64,000 nt of DNA from Cyprinodon diabolis (taxonomy: Eukaryota; Chordata; Actinopteri; Cyprinodontiformes; Cyprinodontidae). Location: contig CM060064.1 of assembly GCA_030533445.1 (NCBI GenBank), positions 38,595,787-38,659,786 of the forward strand. Direction: 5' to 3'. A program made the position numbers and the translations under genes. Below the pieces are notes generated by a model, which saw only the letters and a list, made by a program, of their open reading frames with translations, made no database searches and was not told the origin of the DNA. Shown piece by piece: positions 36,934-48,779 of this stretch; position 1 is the stretch's first letter; each line of letters starts with the position of its first letter.

Positions 36934-37315
36934 CTTAGGCTGTTTCCAAATGCGGCCCTAATCACTACATAGGCCACTGTATAGTGGTCGTGACATTTTC
37001 GATGAGTTTCGATGAGAACGTCAAGTGGGTGAAAAAGTAGTGGAGTCAAATTTTCCCACAATGTACCCTGAGAAGTAGTGACCATCCATGGTCACTAGAT
37101 GAGCAGATATAATCCAGCATGCTTTGCAAGGAGAGCTATCGCCGAACGGTGCCTGTGCCGTTGTGGAGTCACGTGAACAAAGGGGAGCGAAAAGTAGTGA
37201 TCCTCTTTCCGAATGGTCTGTTAACTGAGTTCACTATAAAGTCCACTATATAGTCCCGCTCTCTATGGTGATTTAAGGATTAGGGGTTAGGGAGGACATT
37301 CAACACGCCCTTAGT
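36934..37315. mobile_element. MITE-like element with imperfect terminal repeats
   Basis: The left end reads CTTAGGCTGTTTCCAAATGC and goes on to GGCCCTAATC. The reverse complement of the right end reads CTAAGGGCGTGTTGAATGTC and goes on to CTCCCTAACC. This gives about 30 bp of imperfect inverted repeat. The interior has repeated TATAGTGG/CACTATA-type words and no coding capacity. It matches a type of short non-autonomous DNA element common in fishes. No clear target duplication was found. Confidence 0.55.
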
Positions 37316-38639
37316 TTGTTGAAATAGAGGTCAAGAACAAAAAAAAGTGCTAGTAGAAATATTTAGCAAAAGCAGTTTTTCCCTTATGCACTTTTCAGTT
37401 CTTGTAAATTAGGCAACATTTAAATAAATAACTTATTTTATGAAAAGAAAAGCTAAAACTTAAAACATAATGAGCTAATGTACATGGTTTCAAACTAATC
37501 AGGCATTCTGATAAAAATAGGTTTTCTTGCCTCCTCTCTCAAGACCAGATGCCTTAGATTTGGGACAGAAAGTTATATTTTGGTGTCAATTAGGTTTTGG
37601 CTCATCTTACTCACCATGGTGCTTCTTCCATTATTCCTCAGATTGGTACGATGGACTGCAATCAGCAAAAAATAGTTTGAAAAATGAAATTAGTGGCCCT
37701 GAGCTCAACTTTTATTGCCATGGGAAAGGCTGTGAATACCTCTGGATTCCCCTTAGGGAAAACAGTACACACGCTAAATCAACAAAAGAACGTTTTTTTT
37801 TGACTGTTCCTGATGTAAAAGTTTTATTATAGCATGATAATGCAGAATTAGCATGTGTTAATAAAATCAGACAGATAAGGAATGCTGTTGAGCTTAATTT
37901 TCCATAAATCAGAACACCTATCAAAACAGGTGTAATGCCGCTGAACTAATATGATCAGCAGGGCAGTTTCAACCTGCCGCTTTGGTTAATGTTTAATCTA
38001 CTCTCCAAAAACCTGGAAGGCAAACAGAGAGGAGGGAGAGAAGCAAGCAACTCTGTGATTAAAGTTATTAATTTCAAAAGCTATAACCTTCCATTTCGCA
38101 GCATTTAGGAAAGCAAGGGATGTGTGGCAGCTCAATGTGAAGGAAAGAGTCAGACAGATAGTCGAGTTCCAATTTATGTTGTGGCGAACCCACTGAGATT
38201 GCCATCATTAAGATAACTTTATTGGGCTTTCTGCTGCATTTCCTGTCTGATTTACTGCACACTCCCAAGGGCTCACTGGTAGGCACAGAAGACTCGCCGG
38301 CATGAGCCAGACCTGTCGATGTTGTGCCGCAGCAAGCTGAGTGTAACGTCCCTATTAATCTGTAGATAAACGTGGCAGAAACGCAGCAGAGACACTGCCC
38401 AGTAAACGGGATGCAGACCTGTTAATACAGAATGTGTTCATGTTGATGTGTCCATGTTCACACAGATAACAGCCAGAGGATTCCAGCAAAACCATGTGTT
38501 AAGGGACACTAATCCTGTATGTTTGATTTGCTATAAATTGTTATGTCTGTAAGGCTACCAAGTGACGAGATTAACACAAGAATAAACCTTCTAATGTATT
38601 TGTTGGAGCCTAACTTTGATTTAAATATATGTTGTTTTA

Positions 38640-38678
<39 letters not shown>

Positions 38679-39437
38679 TTTTAAGTAATCTTGAGAAAAA
38701 ACTTTTCCAGGTTTTCAGTTTTGTGTTGTTCCTTGGAAATCCTATTGTGTAAGACTTTCTAAGAATGTACCTTTCATTAACGGAGGACACATTTTAAACA
38801 AGCAAAAAAATCTGCAAAATTTAAAGAAAGTCAACACTTTACCAATGCCAAGAAGGAAATTCATCTGCATGGCCTTGAAGAAACTGCTTATCAGTTTGAG
38901 AAAGGAGTCGCTTCTATACAACATTTCACAATAAGAAAGCTAATCCACAAGTGTAGAATATGTAGAGTAAGAAGGCTGATCAACTACTCCAAAGAAATCA
39001 AACTCCAGGAGCGCACAAACATCTAGTCAGCTAGAGGGTATTTCAGCTAAAACAGACTGAACAGTCTACAGGTACATCAGACATTGTATCTGTTTTGCTT
39101 CAACCTGGTGTTTTTAGTTGATGTCAAACACGTGACTGCGTGTCACAGGTTCGGAACCTTTCTTAATTCAAGGCTAATCCATCTATTAGCTTCTAGCAAT
39201 ATGTGTTTTTGGGAGTTTGTTATTTCACACAGCTAAATAAATGTCTGCTAGCTCCAATGAACTAAAGCGGCACAATGTTGTGAGAGATTAAGTTGAGCAA
39301 CAAAAGGCAACAACAGGACTTCTGGTGACATCAGTCTACCATCAGCAGCTTCATAGAGGGAAGGCTCTGTGTGCTTAATGTCATTCCTAACTAACAAGGA
39401 AACTTGCAGATTTTACAGAAAACATAAACCCATGTGT
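37316..39437. other. Intergenic, candidate conserved DNA at 37830-38480
   Basis: No gene is supported. The 101-codon frame at 37527-37832 has no recognisable domain. The part 37830-38480 is non-repetitive, mixes AT-rich homeodomain-type cores (CTTAATTTTCC, GGTTAATGTTTAATC) with GC-richer pieces and resembles distal regulatory DNA by composition. Confidence 0.35.
38645..38675. repeat. (AT)n microsatellite
   Basis: A pure AT tract of about 31 bp; repeat-encoded Ile/Tyr frames cross it on both strands. Confidence 0.9.
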
Positions 39438-39445
39438 GTCAGAAG

Positions 39446-40703
39446 CAGTGATGGGACTAACGGCGTTGAAAGTAACGGCGTTTTAGTAACGAGTAATCTA
39501 ACTAATTACTTTGACTGTAACTATAACGCAGTTACCATTGCAGACACCCCGTTAATGCACGTTACTCAGGTCGCACAATGAACCTTTTTTCATGATAGGA
39601 CTCGTGCGCAGCTGCGTGAAGCTGACACCCCACCCACGTCAAAAAACTCTGCAAATAGACTGAATGGTTAGTACAACGTTAGTGCAGAGTGCAGAAAAAA
39701 ATATTGTTTGTGCTACTTTTGTTTAAGAGATATTAAAGATAATTTTTTAGGTCATCCAGAGGTGCGCGCCTTGTCATGAGAGAGGGGAGGATGAGAATGG
39801 CTGATGTATAGTGAGATTCCGTCTGTCAGTTGGGTAGGTGGGTGTTTCCGCTGGCGGGTGTTAACGTACAGCACACACAGAGAGATGGAGAGTGAGGATC
39901 ACTCCAGCAGCAAAACAGCGTTTTCCTGATGGAAATACCGGTGTTACGTCGAGCTGCGTTTCCCCATCAGATACGGTTTCCTCTGCATCTCCGCACAGCG
40001 CAGGCGGCACGAGTCACCGCGCAAGCGACAGGAAATGCGCATGCTCGCTAAAGGCGCGCAACAGTCGCCCTGTGCTCGCGCCACAGGAGAACTATGGAGA
40101 GCGTGAACGATCAAATGAAAGGGAGAAATCTGGATGGATGGATGGATGGATGGATGGATGGATGGATGGATGGATACTCTGCCTTTTCAACCTACTGTAT
40201 TTTTTATTTTAAACATTATTTAATGGCCTTTGTGGCAGGGATGGAGATCCATATTTTATGTCAAACGCAGAGTTTACATCTTGATAGATAGATGGATAGA
40301 TAGATGTTGCAGTATCTATAACAACCCAAACACACAGGATTTCAGAATTAGACATCCCCAGTTATTAATTTCACCAGATCTGAATGCCCTGTTAAAAAAC
40401 TTCACATGGCGTTCCCCCCTGATGTCATTTACGTTGAGTTGCAATAAATGCTAAACTCTCTGCAGGTTCTTGTCTTTGTCATCCACTCTATTCAGCTGGC
40501 TTTGGAAACACACGGCGAGAAGGTGGGGGCCGGGTTGTGAGGGTTACCGGGGCGAGAAACGCAAAAGTAACGAAATAGTTACTTTTACTAGTAACTAGTT
40601 ACTTTTATTGTGGAGTAACTCAGTTAGTAACTCAGTTACTTTTTGAGAGAAGTAACTAGTAACTATAACTAATTACTTTTTGAAAGTAATGTGCCCAACA
40701 CTG
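39446..40703. mobile_element. hAT-like non-autonomous element, copy 2
   Basis: This copy is colinear with 6433-7686 over its whole length and starts with the same CAGTGATGGGACTAACGGCG. It ends CCCAACACTG and is flanked by a perfect 8-bp duplication GTCAGAAG (39438-39445 and 40704-40711), which fixes its limits and the hAT-type target length. Compared with copy 1 it lacks about 20 bp at the left end, which removes one arm of the terminal hairpin. It also lacks a short internal piece near 40118, has a longer TGGA tract (40131-40174, about 11 units) and carries about 26 extra bases near 40460. It encodes no transposase. Confidence 0.9.
40131..40174. repeat. (TGGA)n microsatellite inside the hAT-like element
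   Basis: Eleven tandem TGGA units; the same site in copy 1 (7153-7177) has about six. Trp-Met-Asp-Gly repeat frames over it are artefacts. Confidence 0.9.
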
Positions 40704-40711
40704 GTCAGAAG

Positions 40712-42989
40712 TGAGAGGAAAAACAAACAGAATCAGAATAAGGATAAAGGACAGAACTTCAAACAGCCAACTGATGCAAAAGATGATCATAGCCGCGGAG
40801 GCTCGACTTAAAAGATCTCAAATATGAGATATTGGTGGAGCAAGAAAAAATCAGATGGGTGAACTTAAAGGGACGCTCTCAAACCAAGCTTTGTCTGAAA
40901 ATCTTGAAGCTCTCGACTAAAGCGATGGGAGGCAAGCCAACGATAATCGAAATCAGGACAGCAGAGAGGGACGGCCATATTAGCACTACCGAGGACACCA
41001 TCAGGCACCAAGAAAGGTTGCTTAAGGCCCATTTTCTCTCTGCAGTGAAATAGACCTCACAGCCAATTGCAATATTCAAAACTGACTGATACAAAACAAT
41101 TTAAGAAAATATCTAGTATCCAAAGGAAACCAAAGGCTGGGATGTTAAAGCTTTTAAGAAGGAACTACTCCAAAATGTTCTATACCTTCCACCTGAACTC
41201 TACAAGAACGTCAACAAGGTGCATTGCAAGCTCGCTGTAAAGACCAAGAACTCAACAGCTACCCCACAATCGCAGATTATAAAGTTTATAGACTACCAAG
41301 CAAAATAAACATCTTAAGGCAGGCTTTGACATGTGAGAGAGTGCTACTTGAATGAGAACTGATCTTGTTTGATCAAAACTACGACCCTAAACTACAGAGG
41401 AATAGAGCATTAGGCGGGCGGTCATTAAGCAACTAAAAGTACCTCTGCAGTTTAAAGTATGGATGGATAATGGAGAGCCGATCTAATCAAGTATTGTGGA
41501 GGGTTCTGGAGTTAGGAATTTGAACACCAAGTGAGTGAAAGGAAACGAAAGAAGCAGAGATGTCCAATCAGCTATGGAGCCCCCCTAGAGGATTACAAGG
41601 GAATGGTTCAGAGGAGCTTTAGTGCACAGAGATCAGGTAAGGCCTTTCTGACAATTAAACCTTAACTATTCCAAATTCATGTTATGGCACAAAACATTAT
41701 ATGTTAGGCAGAAAAACAAAGAGGATACAATGCGCTGCTTTATTAGATGGACATCAGCAACCTCAACACTGCATGTTTCCACGCAGGAACGGTCACCATC
41801 CTCCGCCCAAGGAACAACCAGGACTGGTTAATCGAAAATTTGGGATTTTATGTATGAATAATGATGTGAAACTCCAGCGTCAGGTTTAAAATGTGTGTAT
41901 GTAAATTACAAGTTATTGGCAATAAAGTGAAGTAAAAAAAACACAAAGGCACCTTATTTAACCTAAAGTTTCAACAAGCCTTTGTATTATTGGCTGTCCT
42001 CTGTTTTCCTTTGACTGCATCTGTGTTTAATAAATAATGCCACTGTATAATGTGTTGTTGAGTTTTTATTTGAAGTTAGAACCTGTAATTTTTCCTTAAA
42101 TGCTGAATATGATGGAACAGATGTGGTGTTCATACAAAACCTTTTTTTTAACTGCCACAAAAGCCCACTGAAATAAAGAACTTTTGTTTTTAGAAAGGGA
42201 CATGATTGCTAATCCAGCTCAGCAGCAGCACTATTTTAAGGACAAAATATATATATATATAAAAAAAAAAAGAAACCAAAGCTAAATTCTAACAGCAAGG
42301 ATTGTGAGGGTCAAACCTTTGCAAGATGGCTCAGGCAGGTTTAAATCACATGCTGACAGGTGCTGTCAATTATGACAATTAGGAAAAGGTGCCCTGCAAA
42401 GTGCTTTTACATCCAAATCAAGGACAAGATGAGACTCTGATTGTCTAATACCATGTGTGTATTTTTTTCTCCTGCAAAATAAGTAAAGCCATCCCACCTC
42501 ATGTTTCCCTAAATGTCTTTATTATATTTCTCATCACTTTATGAGCATTGCAGCGAGCTATCCCCCTAGTTTACCTAACACTATGACACTTCCAGAAGTC
42601 TTTGTTATAATGAAGCCTAAACTCCTGTTTTCCTTCAGATCGTCTGTGAAGTGTTAATGCTCACAATTGATTGACGTCTTCATAGGAACTCTGGGGGATT
42701 GTGTTCAGTGGAGCGTACACGGTTTGGCATGCACGGACATCCACGCTGCAGATGTGATTCCTTGCAATGCGAAATTCTAATGATTGGGTAAACTCCGACT
42801 ATTGGAATGTCTTATTTTAATCATTTTTGTCTATTTGATCTAGAGTTGTTTTTGAATTTTTGCGAAGTGTTTTTGTACAGTCACATTTAAAGTGTTAAAA
42901 TCCTTGCCCTGAAAATAAATAGTCTAAGGAATGTCGATAATGATAAAGATAAAGAAGCCATGTTTAAACAAGTAAAAAAATCAATTCAT

Positions 42990-42993
<4 letters not shown>
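40712..42993. other. Unassigned purine-rich intergenic DNA
   Basis: The first 1.2 kb (to about 41900) is purine-rich on the plus strand and less AT-rich than its surroundings. It has short frames with charged products (for example VEQEKIRWVNLKGRS at about 40835) that are repeatedly interrupted. This could be the remains of an old retroelement, but no diagnostic motif is left. The second part is ordinary AT-rich sequence. Confidence 0.35.

Positions 42994-43041
<48 letters not shown>
42994..43041. repeat. (AT)n microsatellite
   Basis: A pure alternating AT tract of 48 bp. Confidence 0.95.
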
Positions 43042-43044
<3 letters not shown>

Positions 43045-43203
43045 GAAATGTTTGCCATAATTAATGGAACTTCTTATTTTGATCATTTCTGCCATCCTCT
43101 TTCAGTCTCTACAACAGCCCTTAGGCTTCAGCTGTAGTATTTCAAAAGGTTGGATTGTAGAGATGGTATGATCTATGGGAGTCCTCTTTAAACAACCTCT
43201 GCA

Positions 43204-43246
43204 AATGGTCAGGAGCTCTGGTTGTTCTCCAGAGCTCCTGACCATT
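43204..43246. repeat. Perfect 18-bp hairpin with 7-base loop
   Basis: AATGGTCAGGAGCTCTGG (43204-43221) is the exact reverse complement of 43229-43246, with a TTGTTCT loop. Flanking bases do not extend the stem. It is not preceded by a terminator-like or tRNA-like context. Function unknown. Confidence 0.9.
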
Positions 43247-46200
43247 GGAGCCTTTATATGCATCAAAAGCTGTAAAAGAAAACTGTTTAGAACAAAACAG
43301 AAATTATCACTTTGATATTAAAGTTTGTTTAAATAATATAACACAGTTTTTATTTGATCACTTAAGCTATTTGGACTTCAATTCTCAAAAACTAACTTTC
43401 TTTTAAAAATAGGAGCCACAAATGGATTTTTCTAGAGAATAGGCAATTCCAAAGGCTCTGTGCTTAGAGCAATATCAACTATAAAACCTTCCAGCATTTC
43501 TAAGTTTATATATTTGGAATCATAACCAAGGAACATCTCATCTTCAGCTTGCTGACAGATCCCATCAAAGTTTGATTCAAATTATTATATATATTTTTTT
43601 TAAGATTTAATGGTGTCAAGTGCTCCAGAAAGGTTTTCCAGTGCATTTGGAAGAAAAGTAATTCCACAGCATTAAAGGTCCTTCACCTTATCAATCCTTT
43701 GTTTCACACCAAATACAACTGGAATCTCAGCAGAATTCAGAAAAATCTGCATTTGTTTTTTTTGCGATGCACTCTAAAACAACTAGTTACCTTATGGATT
43801 TGGACTTGGAGACTGTTTTGAGGCACCTGCTTCTTCCCTTAATACTTTTTTTTAAACCATCTTATCATGTCTGAAATGAAGACGAAGTCTGCTTTCATAC
43901 GTAGCTCCTTCATAGGATGTGAAAGTGAAGTGAATGATTGGCCGTGTAGAAATTCAGGGATTAGGTGAAGGAGTAAATGGCTATTTCTTAAGATTAACCC
44001 ACATTTGCTTAAGTTTAATGGCATGAAATGTTTTTTTTTTCCTCATCTTAAAGGACTACTAAGAAAGGAGGCATCTGTGTCATAAGATCCTTTCAATCAA
44101 AAGAATCAGAAGGACACACATTATTAATCAGAATTTATTAGACATTCTTATAAACTAAAAAAATTGGGTATAAATTAAAACATATTCTGTATTCAAAACT
44201 ATGGCACAAAGAATTAAATTAAAACCCATTATTTTTATACAATATTTTATCATATGGGTTTTTTCAACACTAATTAAAGATACTCAGATTACAGGTTATA
44301 ATTCATTAAGCATCAGACTATTAGATTATTCAATCTAATGTTATTTATACATTTTAGGGTTCATGAATTAAGATTTTTGTGCAAAACAAAAAACATTTTG
44401 TAACCCTGAAACTGTGTTTACCCACATTTCTACTTAAATGTTTTCTTATTGGTTCTTTAAACCTGGGATGCTGATCTAGGTAATTTTTCTTACCGGGTAC
44501 TTAAATCATTTTTTGACTGTATGGGTAACCCATTACTGATCTTCATGAAACTGTACCGTTTTTATTTAACCAGTTAAAATTAAACTTTGTTTTGAGCTCC
44601 ACCCAGCTCTCACCACACATGTGCGTCAGCTGGAACCATAATGTGGAAACTGTTTGCTGAGTATTTCTGCAAATATCACAAAAAAGATTGGTCTGTTTGG
44701 CTCTTTTACCAACTTGAAAAAAAGGGGCTGTGCACCTCAGCATGATGTCTCTTTAGTTTAATAATTTAGGAGCATGTAAGCCTCACCACGAGGTGCCTGA
44801 GGTAACAGCATGGGTGACTCATAAGTCGCATTTATTCCTATGAATATAATTTCTATTTTAAAATGTGGGGAGCTCTTTGAAGAGGTGCCGTGGAGAGCTA
44901 TAAAAAAGCCTTACCTGTTGGTGGAGAAACTCGAGAGTTTAACACAAACCAGAGCTTTAAATTGCTGTAGATTTGCTAAAAGACTCAAAATACACATTGA
45001 AATTAAAATCTTACACAGTCAGGACTTTTCTCCTTTAACATGTATCCATTAAAGCATCCATTATTAGAAAACTGTTTTACCAAAAGGTTTATGGTCAAAA
45101 TCACAAAGTTTAAAACTGTTCTTTGTATTTATTTTACCATTAAATTATCTGTGAAATGTAATTTCTATTAATTCATCTGTTTCTCAACCAGTATATTTTC
45201 CCCTTAACCTGAATATCACGAGCTTCTTTATATTATAAAATTTAAAATAACTCTTGCAATATGAGCAATTTATTTTAATACTGTCATTTTTACTATTTAA
45301 AAAAATACAGGTTTATTTCTTTACTCTTGGTCTAACCTGGGTTTAGATTTATGCATTTTTTTTAATCAATTTATTTGTATTATATTTTTAAATAGATACT
45401 GTACTAGTTATTTTAGCAGTTTATTCTACACATGTTTTATTCCATTTTTTAATACATTATTGTAGGTAATGTTAGTTATTTTCTGATGTAGTTTTAATTC
45501 TACTTATTTTAATATTTTGTAAATGCTTGTAAGATTATTAATACATATTTGAGATGTTTATTTAAATAAAAACATTTAGCCTCCCTTTTCATCTAATGGT
45601 TTTTTCCTCTGCTGAAGCAGCAGCTTGATTTTGTCTGATTTTCTTCATTCTTTGTATGTTTTCACTCTTTAACATTTAGTAGTGATCCAGTACTTTTGTT
45701 TTAAGCTGCCTCCATCTTTGTCCTCCTGATGGTAGAGTTTTGTCTCCACTTTTTTCATTTGTTTGAAGAGAAACCAATGGCTTTAAGTTGGTTTCCTTAT
45801 TTGGAAAACTTTATTCTAACTTCACTAATATAGTGAATCTGACAGCACTGAGAAAGCCAAAGTAAGTACAACTGGATCCGTCTTGGTTTAGTTCTGTAAA
45901 AAGTCTCCGAATTGACTTTTTGTTGGAAAATATTTTTAAAGGGAAACAGTCTGGTTGTCAGGAAAACAGTGATAATGACTTAATGCTGGCGTTGCTGATG
46001 TCGGTTGGCACCTCTTGTCAGCGAGCGCGAAAAAAAACAACAAAGAGAAAACGCCGCCTTTTATCCGAATCTCGTTTTCACCTCTTAATGTGCTTTGTGT
46101 CCCCTCAGATCATCACCTCTGACAGCCTATAGATTTTTTTTTGGCTTTTACATTTTTTCTTTTTCCCCCTCAAACATGAACAGTATTCCCTTTTGCGCTC

Positions 46201-46339
46201 TAAACAGCAGGATATGGCAGCAGTATGGCTGCTCAAGGACAGGCTGGCACATTTCCTCGAGTGTGAAAAAGTGAGGGGAATTCCCTCCCAGTGAGGTCAG
46301 GACACCTTTGCTGCTTTAGATGTTAACCCCCAGGTGTTC
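43247..46339. other. AT-rich intergenic DNA just downstream of satb1
   Basis: Very AT-rich and low in complexity between 44100 and 45600. No supported gene or recognisable transposon. Frames of 60-70 codons here have no domains. Confidence 0.5.
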
Positions 46340-47912
46340 ACACCTCACGTTTTTATTTATTTCAGATTTCACAGGTGCTTCAGATACACTCAGCAGTTGG
46401 AAGGAGCCCAGGTACAGTCGCTCTGAGAGGAAGAGGCACAACAGAAAATTCAGTTCTTGTACGATGAGCTCTTACACAAACTTCAAATATATTTACAATA
46501 ATAAACAATCATTGATTCATACCATGTGATATTTACAGTTATTACAAACAGCAGGTTTTCCCAGCTGGGCTGGATTTTTAAAAACAATTCACATTGTCTC
46601 ATCTTTTTATTTCCAGAGAAAAGGAGGAAAATCAAAAACCCTTTGAGGGCAAAAAGAGTCTGGTCAAGTTAATGCCAAGAAATCTGTGGAACAATACAAA
46701 CACGTTAATCGTGTAATTAACAATCAATAACCACTTCTAGTCAAAACATCTCTGCAGAGACAAAACCGAGAAACACTTAGAAAACAGTCAGTCGGTTTGT
46801 AACAAAATAACAGGTGTTCTCGTTGAAATGAAGGCTTTAAAAAAAGGAAAACACTTTTTGTACAGGATCTTTACACAGCCGGAGCTTTCCCAATCGGACC
46901 GTTGACCAAAGGAAGACGCATCGCAGACATCAGACCTCACACAGATTGCATATGTTTTTTTTTTCTAATGAACTCTTTCTAAGCTCGCCTACAGGTTTGC
47001 CGTCCCACCGCAGCTTATTTGCATGATAGTAAAAATTGCATACAACAATAATAGTGAAGCTTGTAGCATGATTTGCTCGACGGACAGCACTTTATAGGCA
47101 ACCTTTAAAGCACGCTTCTCCGTTTAAGACACTTTTTGTTTTTACTGCCCGTTGAAGTCAGACTTATAAATAGGAACAGAAAAAAAAAAAGATTGGAGAT
47201 AAAAAAAAAGGGGAAATGAGAACGTTTCAAAATAAAAAACTGTATTTATACATCAGAAACACTGCATGAACCGCAAATAAATAACGCTGAACAACAGAAC
47301 ATTTCATCCATTCACATTTCTAACTGTGTGGCATTTCACAAGTTACAGTGACGAAGGTTTTGCAAAATAATCTAACATCGGCAGTGCCGTATAGTACAAG
47401 GCATTTGTTGGCATAGTTTCTTTAAGACTGTACTTTGTATTTTTTTACAGTTACAATATAATGTCTATATATATTTATATTTATTATTCCTCCCTAACAG
47501 ATAATAAGTACAGTTTGAGCTCTTCTCGGAGATGCACCTGGGCTCTGGGTGATTGCAGTGATCCAGAATCACGTTACGCTTTTTTTGTAAAAGAATAACT
47601 TTTCTGCCAGCAGGCCCCAGACTTGATACCTCATGATTAAGGCCTTGACAACCACTTGGTCCTTGATTTCATCTGCTTTTTAAAAAACAAACAAAAAAAA
47701 ACAAAAAAAAACATTACATACATGAACACTTATCGAACTCCTTGGGGACTTTTTTTTTTTTTCGGAATATAATCAGTAGCTCAAAAAGAGAAGTCAGTGT
47801 AAAACGACGTACATCGAGTGCAGCCAGCAAATATCCACGGCAACATAATTACAATAACTTTTTTTTCTTTTTGTGCAGATATGAAAATGATGCTTCAGTT
47901 TTTCCGTTGTTG

Positions 47913-47943
<31 letters not shown>

Positions 47944-48149
47944 GTGATTATTACAAGTTTTACAAAATCCAAAAAGTAGTCCTGGTTTCAGTGAGTCTGA
48001 AATGGGCTCTCCAGTGTGTGATCACATATTTCCATATAAACACGTCTCATCGGTCCGGACGCCGTCCACCCCGAGATAAGGACTCCTCCTCGTGCTCAGC
48101 GTGGGGGGAGGGGGAGAGTTATGATCAGTCTACGGGCTCTGTCTGGGTC
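46340..48149 (-). other. satb1: Probable satb1 3' untranslated region
   Basis: The sequence follows the satb1 stop codon on the minus strand without a plausible splice donor near the stop. Polyadenylation signals AATAAA on the minus strand occur at 47485-47480, 46611-46606 and, as an overlapping pair, at 46361-46352. These would give 3' UTRs of roughly 0.7, 1.5 and 1.8 kb. The stretch is non-repetitive and compositionally different from the very AT-rich desert below 46000. A 28-base T run (47913-47940) is an A run in the transcript. The end point is inferred. Confidence 0.5.
47913..47940. repeat. 28-base poly(T) run in the presumed 3' UTR
   Basis: Twenty-eight T residues on the plus strand, hence an A run in the sense transcript of satb1. 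It could cause internal oligo(dT) priming in cDNA work and its length is likely variable. The 249-codon plus-strand frame crossing it is a shadow. Confidence 0.9.
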
Positions 48150-48779
48150 CTACTTGACCTCGTGCTCGGACTCGGACTGCACCTCGCCTCCGCGGCCCAG
48201 GTGCTCCTCCATCTTGATGGAGAAGATTGTGGCGGTGGTCTGCGTGCTCTCGTCCAGCTCCTTCAGCAGCTCTCCGCTCTCTCTGAAGTCCGTCAGCTCC
48301 TCCTCGAAGGCGGGGCTGCTCCTGCTGCTGTTGCTGCTGCTGGTGTTCGCCGCTGTGCTGCCGCCATTGTTGGTGGTGGTGGAGTTGTTGCTGCTGGGGT
48401 CTTTCGTAGCCTTAGCAGGGTGATTGATGTAAAAGCGCTGGTTCTGGAAGAACTTGATGATGGTGAGCTTGGGGAGGTCCAGCTGGGCTGACAGGGTGTG
48501 GATGGCCTCCTCATCGGGGTACAGGCCAACGTCCTGGATGAAGCTCTGCAGGATCCCCAGAGCCTCCAAGGAGATCTTCCCACCGCTGCTGCGGGACTTG
48601 ACACTCCGGCTGCCCTCATCTTCAGTCTCGGCTGGGGAGGCTGTGGACGGCTGACGGGGCGGCAGGCGGGGGCCCGCGTTGCTCTGTTGTTGCTGCAAAG
48701 GCTGCTGGGATAAAAGAGGCTGGGAGGGGTGGAGGGACAGGGAGGGCTGGAGCTGCTGCTGACTCTGAGGCGGCTGAGC
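48150..48779 (-). CDS. satb1: satb1 last coding exon: homeodomain and C-terminus
   Basis: This exon encodes 209 residues and the stop (TAG at 48152-48150). The acceptor is CTTTCTCACTCCAG before 48779; the exon opens in phase 0. In order: a Gln/Pro/Leu-rich linker (residues 1-32 of the exon), GPRLPPRQP and an acidic SPAETEDEG, the SATB homeodomain (about 59-120, with [20 protein letters not shown] and [10 protein letters not shown]), a Ser/Thr/Asn-rich insert, and a C-terminal block ([23 protein letters not shown]). The C-terminus resembles SATB1 (LEESVQ..TLFSVKLEE) rather than SATB2. SATB1 binds AT-rich base-unpairing DNA in the nucleus and organises chromatin loops. Odd points: the homeodomain N-arm is SRSSGGK where mammalian SATB1 has RPRTK, and the helix-3 end reads FYINH for YYLKH. 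Which teleost paralogue (a or b) is undecided. Confidence 0.93.
   Translation of the reverse strand, partial: AQPPQSQQQLQPSLSLHPSQPLLSQQPLQQQQSNAGPRLPPRQPSTASPAETEDEGSRSVKSRSSGGKISLEALGILQSFIQDVGLYPDEEAIHTLSAQLDLPKLTIIKFFQNQRFYINHPAKATKDPSSNNSTTTNNGGSTAANTSSSNSSRSSPAFEEELTDFRESGELLKELDESTQTTATIFSIKMEEHLGRGGEVQSESEHEVK

Noticed and set aside
37527..37832. 101-codon plus-strand frame with several Cys and Trp
   Set aside because: No family recognised, no exon boundaries that fit, and not continued on either side; treated as chance.
47742..48491. 249-codon plus-strand frame and 100-codon plus-strand frame over the satb1 exon
   Set aside because: They lie antisense to the clearly conserved satb1 homeodomain exon and consist of Phe, Leu and Val runs from the poly(T) tract and from reversed Ser/Asn codons.
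48293..48619. 108-codon minus-strand frame inside the satb1 exon
   Set aside because: Out-of-frame shadow of the homeodomain coding sequence, without conserved residues.
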